Positions 35,437 to 43,666 of a stretch of DNA of 64,000 bases are shown here, piece after piece; the first letter of the stretch is position 1; every line of letters starts with the position of its first letter. Made by a program: the position numbers and the translations under genes. Source of the DNA: Parahoeflea alexandrii. GTDB lineage: Bacteria > Pseudomonadota > Alphaproteobacteria > Rhizobiales > Rhizobiaceae. The notes below the pieces were generated by a model. It was not told the DNA's origin and ran no database searches. It saw only the letters and a list, made by a program, of their open reading frames with translations. Location: NCBI RefSeq assembly GCF_027214025.1, contig NZ_JAPWHB010000005.1, positions 320,575 through 384,574 of the forward strand, in the 5' to 3' direction.

Positions 35437-36342
35437 TCAGTGACGGGTAGGCGCTTGAGCAAAGCCCAGTTTGATCAGCTGCGCATTGCCGCTGGCGTCC
35501 GTAACGTCGGCGTCGTCAGAAGACTGATTTTGCTCGTCATCAGTCTCCACCTCATAGAACGTGCCCTCGGACTTACCCGGGGGTGCTATCTGCGAATGAC
35601 AGGCCTGGGCGAAAGCCTCGCAAGCCTGTTTCCAGTGTTCGTCAACACGAGAGCGAAACTCTGCCTGCAAAGATGCGATCGCTGCGCCCGCACCTTCAAC
35701 TTGAACCAGGTGGTCCAGCTGCGAGAGATGCCAGATACCGCCGTTCAGGTCCGTCTTCCGACTGTCAGCAGTCAGGATAACGATCCTGACTTCCTTGACG
35801 TTCAGGCGTTGATGTTCCTTGTAGAGGAAGTCTGGCAACGAAAGACCCGCCGCTTTCATGCGGTTCTGTAGATCAACAAGCCGAACGCGGTCATAAGTGT
35901 AGACACTGCGTTTCGCATCGACAACGTGCGCCGTATTCGTGCGTTGATTGAGAATGACAAAGTCCGGCGTATATGTCTTGCGGCCGCCCATGTCGGAATC
36001 GAACGTTAACGCCCTGAAATTCTCGGCGTGATTCATCTCGACGATTTGCAGCGCAGTTGGCGAGACTGGTAACCGCAGGTTCTGCGTGAGGACCTTCAGG
36101 TCCGTATTGCACCTAGCAACTGCAGCGATGCCGAGTTCGATGAGCCTGCCTTCAATTGCAGGCAGTGGCCGAAGCGCAGCGGCAAGGGCATCAATACCGC
36201 CAGATAGTGCTTGCGCAATGGCGTCTACCGACAGCGAGGGATCGACGAGTTCGTTGATGAACGCATCGAACTGCTGCTTCAGTTCTAGAGAATTGGCGGA
36301 ATGCGCATACACGGGTGCAGTGGTTGTCTTGAGTTTGGTCAT
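35437..36342 (-). CDS. Predicted PD-(D/E)XK nuclease-like protein
   Basis: A 301-residue protein from ATG 36,342 behind AGGAGATTTCA. Residues about 123-150 read TYTPDFVILNQRTNTAHVVD followed by AKRSVYTYDR. This is PD, a 13-residue gap, then D-A-K, which matches a PD-(D/E)XK restriction fold with a modified third position. C-terminal tail is acidic (VETDDEQNQSSDDADVTD). It lies 84 bases upstream of the small basic gene and AAA/M41 pair on the same strand. Nuclease function is inference from the motif; no named family. Confidence 0.55.
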   Translation of the reverse strand: MTKLKTTTAPVYAHSANSLELKQQFDAFINELVDPSLSVDAIAQALSGGIDALAAALRPLPAIEGRLIELGIAAVARCNTDLKVLTQNLRLPVSPTALQIVEMNHAENFRALTFDSDMGGRKTYTPDFVILNQRTNTAHVVDAKRSVYTYDRVRLVDLQNRMKAAGLSLPDFLYKEHQRLNVKEVRIVILTADSRKTDLNGGIWHLSQLDHLVQVEGAGAAIASLQAEFRSRVDEHWKQACEAFAQACHSQIAPPGKSEGTFYEVETDDEQNQSSDDADVTDASGNAQLIKLGFAQAPTRH

Positions 36343-37395
36343 TGAAATCTCCTGGGTCGGAGCGATCACGGCAGCGAGGCAGACACACGGCCGTATGCGG
36401 AAATTATTTCCGCATTGGCTACCCCGAACGGGCAGTCGTACCGCTGATGTCGGCGAAGAACCGGGTGTGATCGCTGTGATGTGAAACGATCAGTTGCGCG
36501 AAAAAGAAACGGGTGACGGCGATAGATCGCCGGTCATCGTCAAGCATCGCCGCGATCGGGCATCAACAGGAGAAAAATGTGATTGGTATTCCCCATCGGG
36601 GGAGATAGCGATAAAGGTCAACATAGCCTTAGGCCTTTCGATAGAAGGTTCCGGGTCAGGCCCTCGTTCGATGTTTGCAGCATCGGCGGGGGCCGTTAAG
36701 TCGCTGCAGAAATACAATTTCTTGCGACAATCAACGGATAGTCCGGAGTTGATTATCCGGCAAGGCAAAAAGAACGTATCCGGAACAAGAGCTCCGGGAT
36801 GGTTAACAAGCGACGCGGCCATCTTGAAACAACAGCGAAACAATAGTCCACATGACACTGATCATTTGGAATGAGTTGTTCGCCGCGACAGGATCGCTTT
36901 TAAAGAAACCGTCGCTGCATTTTGTAGCTCAAGTGTCGTGGAAATTTGCCGACAGAGGATTAAAAGTGGTGCCGTTCAGAACGGTAGTTTGCAGTGGGCT
37001 CGACTGACAATCGTTACCCCTCATAAATGACAGCTTTGCGCCCCCAAGCCGGTGGTTCGCGAACTTGGACCCAACTCCCGTAAGCGGCTATTCGCTGCGT
37101 TCCGTCCGAAGGTCCTGATTGGGCGGAAATCTGCCTGGTGTTGCGAGCGCTGCACATAAACTGGGTCTTCTGAAGCAGACGTTCGTCACGTGGCATTTCA
37201 ACCAAGCTGACCGCTTGCGTGTTGAAAAATCGAGCAGCATGACAGATAGTCAGCCAAGCTATGGTGCACTATGCGACTTCCTATCAGGTGCGTGTTGTAA
37301 TCCTTTCGTATTTTGAATATTTTCAATGGGTTGAAGCCGCCGCATCGTGGTATGATAACCAGCAGAGCCTGCCATTTCAGGGACGGAGACTAGTC
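36343..37395. other. 1.05-kb stretch without a confident gene
   Basis: Frames of up to about 125 codons exist on both strands near 36,490-36,870 but have no ribosome binding site, no family resemblance and unremarkable composition. Around 37,070-37,200 the text AAGCGGCTATTCGCTGCGTT followed by CCGTCCGAAGG resembles non-coding filler often seen in alphaproteobacterial accessory regions. The promoter of the four-gene operon that follows should lie in the last few hundred bases. Confidence 0.4.
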
Positions 37396-38169
37396 TTGTC
37401 AGAAATTGAATGGACTGACACAACTTGGAATCCCGTTGCCGGTTGTACGGCAGCATCAAGTGGATGTACGAATTGCTATGCAATGCACATGGCTCTCCGA
37501 TTGGAAGCTATGGGGATCAAGAAGTATCAGAACCTAGCTCGTCGCTCTGGCAAGAGAACGGTATGGACGGGTTCAGTGAACCTCGACGAAAAATCACTCG
37601 AAACACCCTTCAGATGGCGAAAGCCGCGGAAGATTTTCGTGAATTCCATGAGCGATCTGTTCCACGAAAAGGTACCATTTGAATTTGTCGAAAGAGTTTG
37701 GCACACGATGGAGCAGACGCCGCGCCACCAATACCAGATTTTGACCAAAAGGCCGGAGCGTATGCTTGAGTTCACGCGCAGTCGAATAAAAGATGTCTTG
37801 CCAAATGTTTGGCTCGGTACAAGTGTGGAAAATGAAGAAACTTCTGAAAGGGTGTCTATACTGTCTAAGACGCCCGCGGCAATTCGATTTGTTTCATTTG
37901 AGCCGTTGATAGATTCTGTGGGGGGGATTGATCTGGGAAATATACACTGGGCTATTGTCGGCGGAGAAAGCGGTGCGCAAGCACGACCTATTAAGGAGGA
38001 GTGGATCGATGAAATCCACGCTTTGTGCCAGCTGTATGGAACAGCTTTTTTCTTCAAGCAGTGGGGAACTTGGGGCAAGGATAACAAAAAACGCTCTAAA
38101 AAGGCCAACGGTAGATTGTTTAGAGGTAAAGTTTGGGAAGAAATGCCAGAGATTTATTTTGCTCGGTAA
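37396..38169 (+). CDS. DUF5131 (phage Gp37/Gp68-like) three-Cys protein, radical-SAM-like
   Basis: A 257-residue protein. TTG 37,396 is chosen because it gives the standard family start LSEIEWTDTTWNPVAGC, with GGAG upstream. The three-Cys motif is C17-x6-C24-x2-C27 (GCTAASSGCTNCYAM). It is followed by family blocks VNSMSDLFHEKV, YQILTKRPERM, VWLGTSVENEE, VSFEPLIDSV and VGGESGAQARP. The motif suggests an iron-sulfur cluster and radical-SAM-like chemistry (family knowledge; not CX3CX2C). First gene of a four-gene operon and the usual partner of the next gene. Substrate unknown. Confidence 0.85.
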   Translation: MSEIEWTDTTWNPVAGCTAASSGCTNCYAMHMALRLEAMGIKKYQNLARRSGKRTVWTGSVNLDEKSLETPFRWRKPRKIFVNSMSDLFHEKVPFEFVERVWHTMEQTPRHQYQILTKRPERMLEFTRSRIKDVLPNVWLGTSVENEETSERVSILSKTPAAIRFVSFEPLIDSVGGIDLGNIHWAIVGGESGAQARPIKEEWIDEIHALCQLYGTAFFFKQWGTWGKDNKKRSKKANGRLFRGKVWEEMPEIYFAR

Positions 38170-38190
38170 GTTTAACTGGATGTACTCGCC

Positions 38191-39402
38191 ATGGTGAAAC
38201 GAGAGTACGATTGGGAAAATGGCGCAAAAATAGGGCTACATTCAAAAATAAAGCTTGCGATCGTTCAAGAATACATCCACGAATACATCCGTGTCCGCTG
38301 TAGCCTTCCGCAGCAGGAGCGTTTCAGGCTCTCCTTTGTGGATGGGTTTTGCGGGGCGGGGGAGTATGAGTGTGGAACGCTTGGGTCGCCGCTGGTGGTG
38401 CTCCAAACATTAAAGGCGGTGAGTTCGGAAATAAATTTCCGGAGGAAAATAGATGGCTTTAAGCCTATCTCGTTCGAGTATTTTATGTACTTTAATGATC
38501 TGTCTCCCTTCGCTATCCAGTTATTGCGCAGCAAAGTTGCCGCCTTCATGGACGAGCATGAGACCGATACCGGCGGAGCGTCATTTCATGTTGTGTACTT
38601 CGAGGGAGATTTTGGAGGAAACCTTGCAGATATTGCGCAAAGGGTGCTTGCCTCCAAAGTTCGAAACACCATCTTCAACCTTGATCAGTACGGTCACTCA
38701 AATGTGTCTGAAGAGCACCTGAGATTGGCATTGTCCTTGACCCGTTCCTCCGAGGTGTTCCTTACATTTTCGATAAAGTCGTTTTTGGCATTCATCAGCC
38801 CAAACAGAAGACAGGATAAACGAATTTTCGACGGCCAGATTTCGGAAATTTCACTGCATAAAAGCAAGAAAGAATGGCTGGCAGCGGTTGAGAAGTTAGT
38901 GTTCGAAGAACTCCATTCATTGGCCAATTTCGTGAGCCCGTTTTCCATCAACAATCAGGCCGGCTGGGAGTACTGGCTTGTGCACTTTGCAAATTCTTAC
39001 CGAGCCAGACAGGTCTATAACGACATCTTGCACCGGAAAAGAAATTCACAAGCTCATGTTGGAAGGTCTGGTCTCCAGATGCTTAGGTATACCTCTATCG
39101 AAGAGACCTCACTATATTTGTTTGATGCGACATCACGTCAGAAGGCAAGGGAGGAACTGTTGATGGACGTTCCTCGATTCCTTGCGGACTGTACTCCCGA
39201 GGCATCACTTTTGGTTAGCGATTTCTTTGCTCAAACATATAATCAAACCCCAGCCCACTCTGACGACCTCAACAACGCGCTCATAAAGTCACCTGACGTC
39301 GAGGTCTTGACTGCGACAGGAGCAAAACGCCGCAAACCACAAATGATTAAGCGAACTGACACGATACGGTTAGCTCCCCAACGAACGTTTCATTTTCTCT
39401 AA
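38191..39402 (+). CDS. tcmP: Three-Cys-motif partner protein TcmP
   Basis: A 403-residue protein beginning at ATG 21 bases after the DUF5131 stop. The signature LSFVDGFCGAGEYECGTLGS followed by PLVVLQ (about 45-70) is characteristic of TcmP. FMYFNDLSPFAIQLL and TIFNLDQYGHSNVSEEHL occupy positions expected of motifs II and IV of a Rossmann methyltransferase-like fold. TcmP genes are normally found beside DUF5131 genes; the joint function is not known. The C-terminal 150 residues are helical without recognised domain. GC is visibly lower than in the chromosomal arms. Confidence 0.83.
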   Translation: MVKREYDWENGAKIGLHSKIKLAIVQEYIHEYIRVRCSLPQQERFRLSFVDGFCGAGEYECGTLGSPLVVLQTLKAVSSEINFRRKIDGFKPISFEYFMYFNDLSPFAIQLLRSKVAAFMDEHETDTGGASFHVVYFEGDFGGNLADIAQRVLASKVRNTIFNLDQYGHSNVSEEHLRLALSLTRSSEVFLTFSIKSFLAFISPNRRQDKRIFDGQISEISLHKSKKEWLAAVEKLVFEELHSLANFVSPFSINNQAGWEYWLVHFANSYRARQVYNDILHRKRNSQAHVGRSGLQMLRYTSIEETSLYLFDATSRQKAREELLMDVPRFLADCTPEASLLVSDFFAQTYNQTPAHSDDLNNALIKSPDVEVLTATGAKRRKPQMIKRTDTIRLAPQRTFHFL

Positions 39403-39440
39403 TCAGAAAGTGGCGTTCGCAAAACATTTTGGAGAAAATA

Positions 39441-40883
39441 ATGGATTGGCAAAAACTAATGTCAGGCACCCGCCGCAAGGATATGCACGGTGACGGAGAG
39501 CAGCCCTTGAACGCAGGAGGAGACAGGACTGAGTTAGAACGAGATTACGACCGGGTCTTGTTCAGTACCCCTGTTCGGCGTTTGGCCGACAAGACGCAAG
39601 TTTTTCCACTTGAAAAGAATGACAGTGTGCGGACGCGTCTCACACATTCACACGAAGTTTCGAATATCGCGCGAAGTATTGGAGTTGCACTCACCCATCG
39701 TGAAGGCTCGCCTTTTTCTGAGGACGAATTTCGACGTGATCTGCCCGCAATTCTCGCAACGGTGGGATTAGCACACGATATTGGGAACCCACCGTTTGGC
39801 CATCAAGGAGAATACGCCATTGGTGACTGGTTCAAGAAAAATGAGACCATGGCATTCGAGTTCCTCAATTGCGAAAACCTAAGCCCTGAACCTGGTGTTA
39901 GGGAGCGTATGCGGCTTGACTTTGAGAAATTCGAAGGCAATGCCCAAGCACTTCGTGTGCTCACTAAACTTCAGATCATGAATGATAGCTTTGGCCTCAA
40001 CTTGACCTGTGGTGCTCTGGCAGCTCTCATGAAATATCCTGTGACCTCTGAAAAACAGGACAAGTCCAATATCGCAACGAAAAAGTTTGGATGCTTTCAC
40101 TCCGAGTTGGACGTTGTAAAGGACGTCTGGAGTGAGACGGGGCTGCGAGAAGGCGTTCGTCACCCACTGACGTTCTTGATGGAAGCTAGCGATGACATCG
40201 CATACTCCGTTCTGGATGTGGAAGACGCTGTGAAAAAGGGTTTGGTATCTTACAGAGATTTGATCAGTTTCTTGACGGCCGGGTCATCTGAAGATGATGA
40301 GGCCGATGAAATCATTGTGCGTGTCGTCGAACGGGCGGAGAAACAGCACCAGAGGCACAAAGGCGCTGGTCTCTCGCCGGCAGAGGTCAACGACTTGTCT
40401 ACTCAAATGTTCAGAGTGTTCGCAATCGGAGAGATGGTTTCGTCTGTTATCGAAACCTTTTTGTCGAGGAAGGCTGAAATCGATGATGAACAGTTGCGCG
40501 ATGACCTTATTAACGTCTCCCCATCTGCTTCGCTTTGCAAAAAGCTTAAAAAATTCGCGTTTGAAAATGCCTATAAGCACCGCAGCGTTCTTGAACTGGA
40601 ACTGGTAGGGCACAGGACCGTCCATTCGATTATGGACATGCTTTGGCCTGCGATTGTCAGCCGAGGTGACCCGCAGGAAGAGACTAAGGGGCACCCTGGT
40701 ACGCCATACGAGAAATACGCCTATGGTCGCATCTCCGAGAACTACAGGCGGGTGTTCGAAAGCCCGAACGAGAATCTGCCACTCGGTTATCGTCGATGCC
40801 AATTGCTTGCAGATATGATCTCTGGCATGACAGATAGCTTCGCAATAAGCTTCGAAAGAGAGCTTAGTGAACTTCGTTGCTAA
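39441..40883 (+). CDS. dgt: dGTPase-like HD-domain dNTP triphosphohydrolase
   Basis: A 480-residue deoxyguanosinetriphosphate triphosphohydrolase-type protein. ATG 39,441 has GGAG eight bases upstream. Motifs are RDYDRVLFSTPVRRLADKTQ (about 34-53), RTRLTHSHEVSNIARSIG with H71, LAHDIGNPPFGHQGE with the HD pair H112-D113, EGNAQALRVLT, and SDDIAYSVLDVEDA with the last metal-binding Asp. All are intact. The family cuts dNTPs to nucleoside and tripolyphosphate; bacterial members are known to block phages by emptying the dNTP pool. It sits in the DUF5131-TcmP operon and is not the usual chromosomal copy. Confidence 0.92.
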   Translation: MDWQKLMSGTRRKDMHGDGEQPLNAGGDRTELERDYDRVLFSTPVRRLADKTQVFPLEKNDSVRTRLTHSHEVSNIARSIGVALTHREGSPFSEDEFRRDLPAILATVGLAHDIGNPPFGHQGEYAIGDWFKKNETMAFEFLNCENLSPEPGVRERMRLDFEKFEGNAQALRVLTKLQIMNDSFGLNLTCGALAALMKYPVTSEKQDKSNIATKKFGCFHSELDVVKDVWSETGLREGVRHPLTFLMEASDDIAYSVLDVEDAVKKGLVSYRDLISFLTAGSSEDDEADEIIVRVVERAEKQHQRHKGAGLSPAEVNDLSTQMFRVFAIGEMVSSVIETFLSRKAEIDDEQLRDDLINVSPSASLCKKLKKFAFENAYKHRSVLELELVGHRTVHSIMDMLWPAIVSRGDPQEETKGHPGTPYEKYAYGRISENYRRVFESPNENLPLGYRRCQLLADMISGMTDSFAISFERELSELRC

Positions 40884-40891
40884 GGTGAGAC

Positions 40892-41671
40892 ATGAAACCC
40901 GTCGTTGACCAAATGGCCGCCAAAAAGCGCATCAGACGCTTCTTCGATGAGCCTGTGGCCGAGCGTAGGGCTGTCTCTAAATTTATTGATGAAGTGACTG
41001 TTGGTGCTGATGTTTTTGTATTCGGCGGCGCGCTCAGGGATATCTCCCTTTTGGGTTTGCCACATTTCACAAGTGATGTCGACATCGTGGTGCAGGTTCA
41101 TGACTATGACGCTTTCTCAGATGTCTTATGTCAGTTCGATGCGAACCGGAACAAATTTGGCGGCCACCGCGTTCGCTTTGGCAGGTGGAACTTCGATGTC
41201 TGGGAAGTTGCCAGCACTTGGGCATTTTCGGTGGGCGCTGTCGAAGCTCGCAGCCACTTGTCCTTGCTTGAAACGACGTTCTTCAACTGGGATGCAATTT
41301 TGTACGATTGGCGATCGGGCTCGCTGCATCATAGGCAGGACTATTTTTCGGACCTTTCGGCGAAGTACCTAGAGTTGGTACTTGAAGATAACCCGAACAC
41401 TGTTGGTGCTTTTGTGCGTACATTGCGGACGCTTTGTATTTCAGAGGAAATTAGGACAGGGCCGAGGCTATCCAGATTTATAAAAGAAAATTTGCTCGAA
41501 ATTTCTAATGAGGAAATTTTGTCATATGAAAACGAAAGTTTCGCAACCAAACGGCTATCCGCTAACTTGCTTGCAGGTCTGCGAGAAAGAGCTACGGCCT
41601 GGAAAGTAGGAACGCAATTTCAATGGCTTCCAAAACAACAACTGTGTTTCTTTGACGAGTTTGCTAATTAG
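40892..41671 (+). CDS. Nucleotidyltransferase-fold protein (pol-beta superfamily)
   Basis: A 259-residue protein eight bases after the dgt stop, with AAGGTGAG as ribosome binding site. FVFGGALRDISLLGLPHFTS followed by DVDIVV (about 43-67) is the nucleotidyltransferase core: the GG pair, then D62-x-D64, as in tRNA CCA-adding and poly(A) polymerase heads. A third acidic residue may be in RWNFDVWEV. The C-terminal part is helical and unassigned. Last gene of the operon. It could modify RNA or a nucleotide, or act as a toxin-type NTase. The exact family is unknown to me. Confidence 0.72.
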   Translation: MKPVVDQMAAKKRIRRFFDEPVAERRAVSKFIDEVTVGADVFVFGGALRDISLLGLPHFTSDVDIVVQVHDYDAFSDVLCQFDANRNKFGGHRVRFGRWNFDVWEVASTWAFSVGAVEARSHLSLLETTFFNWDAILYDWRSGSLHHRQDYFSDLSAKYLELVLEDNPNTVGAFVRTLRTLCISEEIRTGPRLSRFIKENLLEISNEEILSYENESFATKRLSANLLAGLRERATAWKVGTQFQWLPKQQLCFFDEFAN

Positions 41672-41983
41672 GGGTTCCCATTCCGTTTTGGGCGATCGAA
41701 AAAGTATGGCAGGCATTTGTATCAGTCTGTCCAGTGCCTGATGTCTCAATCTCCACAAACGAGCGCAATGATAGGCGGCGATCAAGCGTTGAGTCAGCCA
41801 GTGAACGGCAGCATTGGGCCGTAAGTGACGCCGCACCTAGCAACGCGGAACGTCTGCTTTACCGACTTCGTTCCAACAAGCTGCCTGACAGGTTAGTGCT
41901 CCATTCGGTCATTTGCCCACTGAAAACAGCAGTCGCTATTTGGCCTCCCAGCCGTCTCGAATTCGGACCACTTGCGGGCTGGG

Positions 41984-42180
41984 TCATGAAGCCTCGGGAA
42001 TTCCTGCCCAAGGCGCATAGCCAAAGCGCGGAATTAATATCGGGCCGCCCAATCGCTTTGAGTCGTACTCATGAACAGAGAGCGACCCGTCGCGACCAAT
42101 CTCATAAACCCTCTCATTGGCGAACAAGTGATGCAGCGTCCTGCCGCAATAGAGCATCGGCTCGCTGGATAGATTTCTCC
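41984..42180 (-). pseudogene. Possible decayed gene fragment
   Basis: On the minus strand one open stretch reads SSEPMLYCGRTLHHLFANER followed by VYEIGRDGSLSVHEYDSK and GYAPWAGIPEAS to a stop. It looks protein-like but lacks a start codon in frame. A second frame beginning GTG about 20 codons earlier (IEFSSDGEIYPAS) may be its original N terminus after a frameshift. No family recognised. The rest of 41,672-42,190 holds nothing I can name. Confidence 0.25.
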
Positions 42181-42296
42181 ATCGCTTGAGAACTCAATCA
42201 CGGCGCTCTTTGGGCATTATATAGAGCTGCATAGAGCGTCAAAATATAAATATAAATACCAGTAGATAAATATACAATTATCCAGAAAAAGCGCAA

Positions 42297-42313
42297 ATTT
42301 ACATCATGTAAAT
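42297..42313. repeat. Perfect 17-bp inverted repeat upstream of the promoter
   Basis: ATTTACATCATGTAAAT is a perfect palindrome around a central C, 34 bases before the -35 element of the next gene, inside a very AT-rich tract. Likely a protein binding site. Confidence 0.5.
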
Positions 42314-42346
42314 AGTGATCTCCGTATATTTCGGAAAATATTAGTG

Positions 42347-42397
42347 TTGCAATATTATATATTATGTGATATAATGGTAACACCTACGTATACGTAG
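42347..42397 (+). promoter_or_regulatory. Strong sigma-70 promoter with palindromic operator
   Basis: TTGCAA at 42,347-42,352, a 17-base spacer and TATAAT at 42,370-42,375 form a near-consensus promoter. The perfect 14-bp palindrome CTACGTATACGTAG at 42,384-42,397 overlaps the expected start point, so a repressor could block initiation. The gene's ATG follows at 42,421 with GGAG as ribosome binding site. Confidence 0.75.
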
Positions 42398-42420
42398 ATA
42401 ATTATTGATTGGAGATCAAA

Positions 42421-43572
42421 ATGGCTAATATAGACAGAAAAGTAAAGCGTGCAGCCGCTGCTAAGCAGACGAAGAAAACACGTGCGGAAAACAACGCCGT
42501 TACGAAAAAGAAGGTGCGCGCAGCGCTAGCACCAAAGGAAAATGACGATCCGCTCTCGCCAGAGGCCGAAGCGCGCCTGGCTGAACTCGTCAAGCGAATC
42601 GTCTCATTGCATCGCAAGTCGACCGGTCAGGTGTTTGAACTGGGCGAGTGCCTGGCTGAAGCAAAGTCTGTTCAGCCAATCAAGCGCTATGGCCGCTGGC
42701 TGAAAGAAAATTGCGGCTACAGTGTCCGTTCGGCCTGGAGTTTTATCTCCGTTCACGAGCGACTTGCTGATCACCGCGAACGACTTGAACAGCATGCAGT
42801 CGGTTCGACCGCGCTCATCGAACTGGCGAAAGGTGAGCCGGATCAGATCGAAGACGTCATCAAGCAATTTGACGAAGGCAAGAGCCTCAAGCCTACGGAA
42901 ATCAAGAGGCTGGTCGGCGGCAAAAAGGATGAAGCTGCTGATCCGAGACAGCTGGGCGGAAAGGCAGGGCTACAGAAAATGGCTGCTGCCAAACTCAAAT
43001 CCGATATGGACGAGTTTCATCGGCTTGCGACCTTGGTCCTCACTGAACTTGAAGATGCTATTTCCAGGGTGACCGCAGGAAAACGGATGATCATGCGATC
43101 GCTTGCCAATGAAGTTGAGCTATATGCTCGGCATGCATCGGACCGTTTCAAAGACATCGCCGCGCCGCTTCAGCCTGTTGACCATCTGCCGCGTGGTAAT
43201 CTCAGCCATGGAAAGATTGCAGACCAAACCGGCTGGGGCGCAGTTCAGCGCAGCCTCTATCGCCTGGGTGGGGCGGACTCATGGCCAGTGCGCGACGAGA
43301 TGGAAAAATGGGTCATCGAAGTGGCACACCCGGCGCTACGTTTTGCAGTCCATGGCGAACCCTATGTTGTCAGTGCAAACCTGCCAGCTGTCCCCGTCCT
43401 GGATGTCGCAAAAGTAGAGATCGACGTCACGAAAAATGATCAGATTATGGTCGAGAAGGAAGACGACGCTGATGAGACTACACCAAGCATTTCAGATGCC
43501 GAGCTGGATGCAACGCTCAACAGCTTTATGGCGGTCAACAAAGCACCCGTTGAAGCACGCATGCCGCGATAA
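42421..43572 (+). CDS. DUF3102-like protein of the island
   Basis: A 383-residue protein from ATG 42,421 (GGAG seven bases upstream; an in-frame TTG 12 bases earlier overlaps that site and is rejected). The first 50 residues are basic and low in complexity (KVKRAAAAKQTKKTRAENNA). Residues about 60-125 (HRKSTGQVFELGECLAEAKS, RYGRWLKENCGYSVRSAWSF) match the DUF3102 pattern of element-borne DNA-related proteins with a helix-turn-helix-like segment. The rest is unassigned. Driven by a strong promoter with operators and separated from the integrase by a terminator; a regulator or maintenance factor of the island is plausible. Confidence 0.6.
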   Translation: MANIDRKVKRAAAAKQTKKTRAENNAVTKKKVRAALAPKENDDPLSPEAEARLAELVKRIVSLHRKSTGQVFELGECLAEAKSVQPIKRYGRWLKENCGYSVRSAWSFISVHERLADHRERLEQHAVGSTALIELAKGEPDQIEDVIKQFDEGKSLKPTEIKRLVGGKKDEAADPRQLGGKAGLQKMAAAKLKSDMDEFHRLATLVLTELEDAISRVTAGKRMIMRSLANEVELYARHASDRFKDIAAPLQPVDHLPRGNLSHGKIADQTGWGAVQRSLYRLGGADSWPVRDEMEKWVIEVAHPALRFAVHGEPYVVSANLPAVPVLDVAKVEIDVTKNDQIMVEKEDDADETTPSISDAELDATLNSFMAVNKAPVEARMPR

Positions 43573-43627
43573 CACGGGGCAGCAATTCTGCGGTTGCGCC
43601 ACCTCATGCCTGACCCAAACACCGAAC

Positions 43628-43655
43628 AAAGCCCCGCTCTCCGTAGCGGGGCTTT
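43628..43655. terminator. Bidirectional terminator between DUF3102-like gene and integrase
   Basis: AAAGCCCCGCT pairs perfectly with AGCGGGGCTTT around a six-base loop (CTCCGT). The A and T runs at either side let it serve both convergent genes. Confidence 0.85.
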
Positions 43656-43666
43656 GGTCTTTATGG

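Noticed and set aside
36494-36874. 126-codon plus-strand frame in the gene-free stretch
   Set aside because: Starts at a TTG without ribosome binding site and looks like random sequence.
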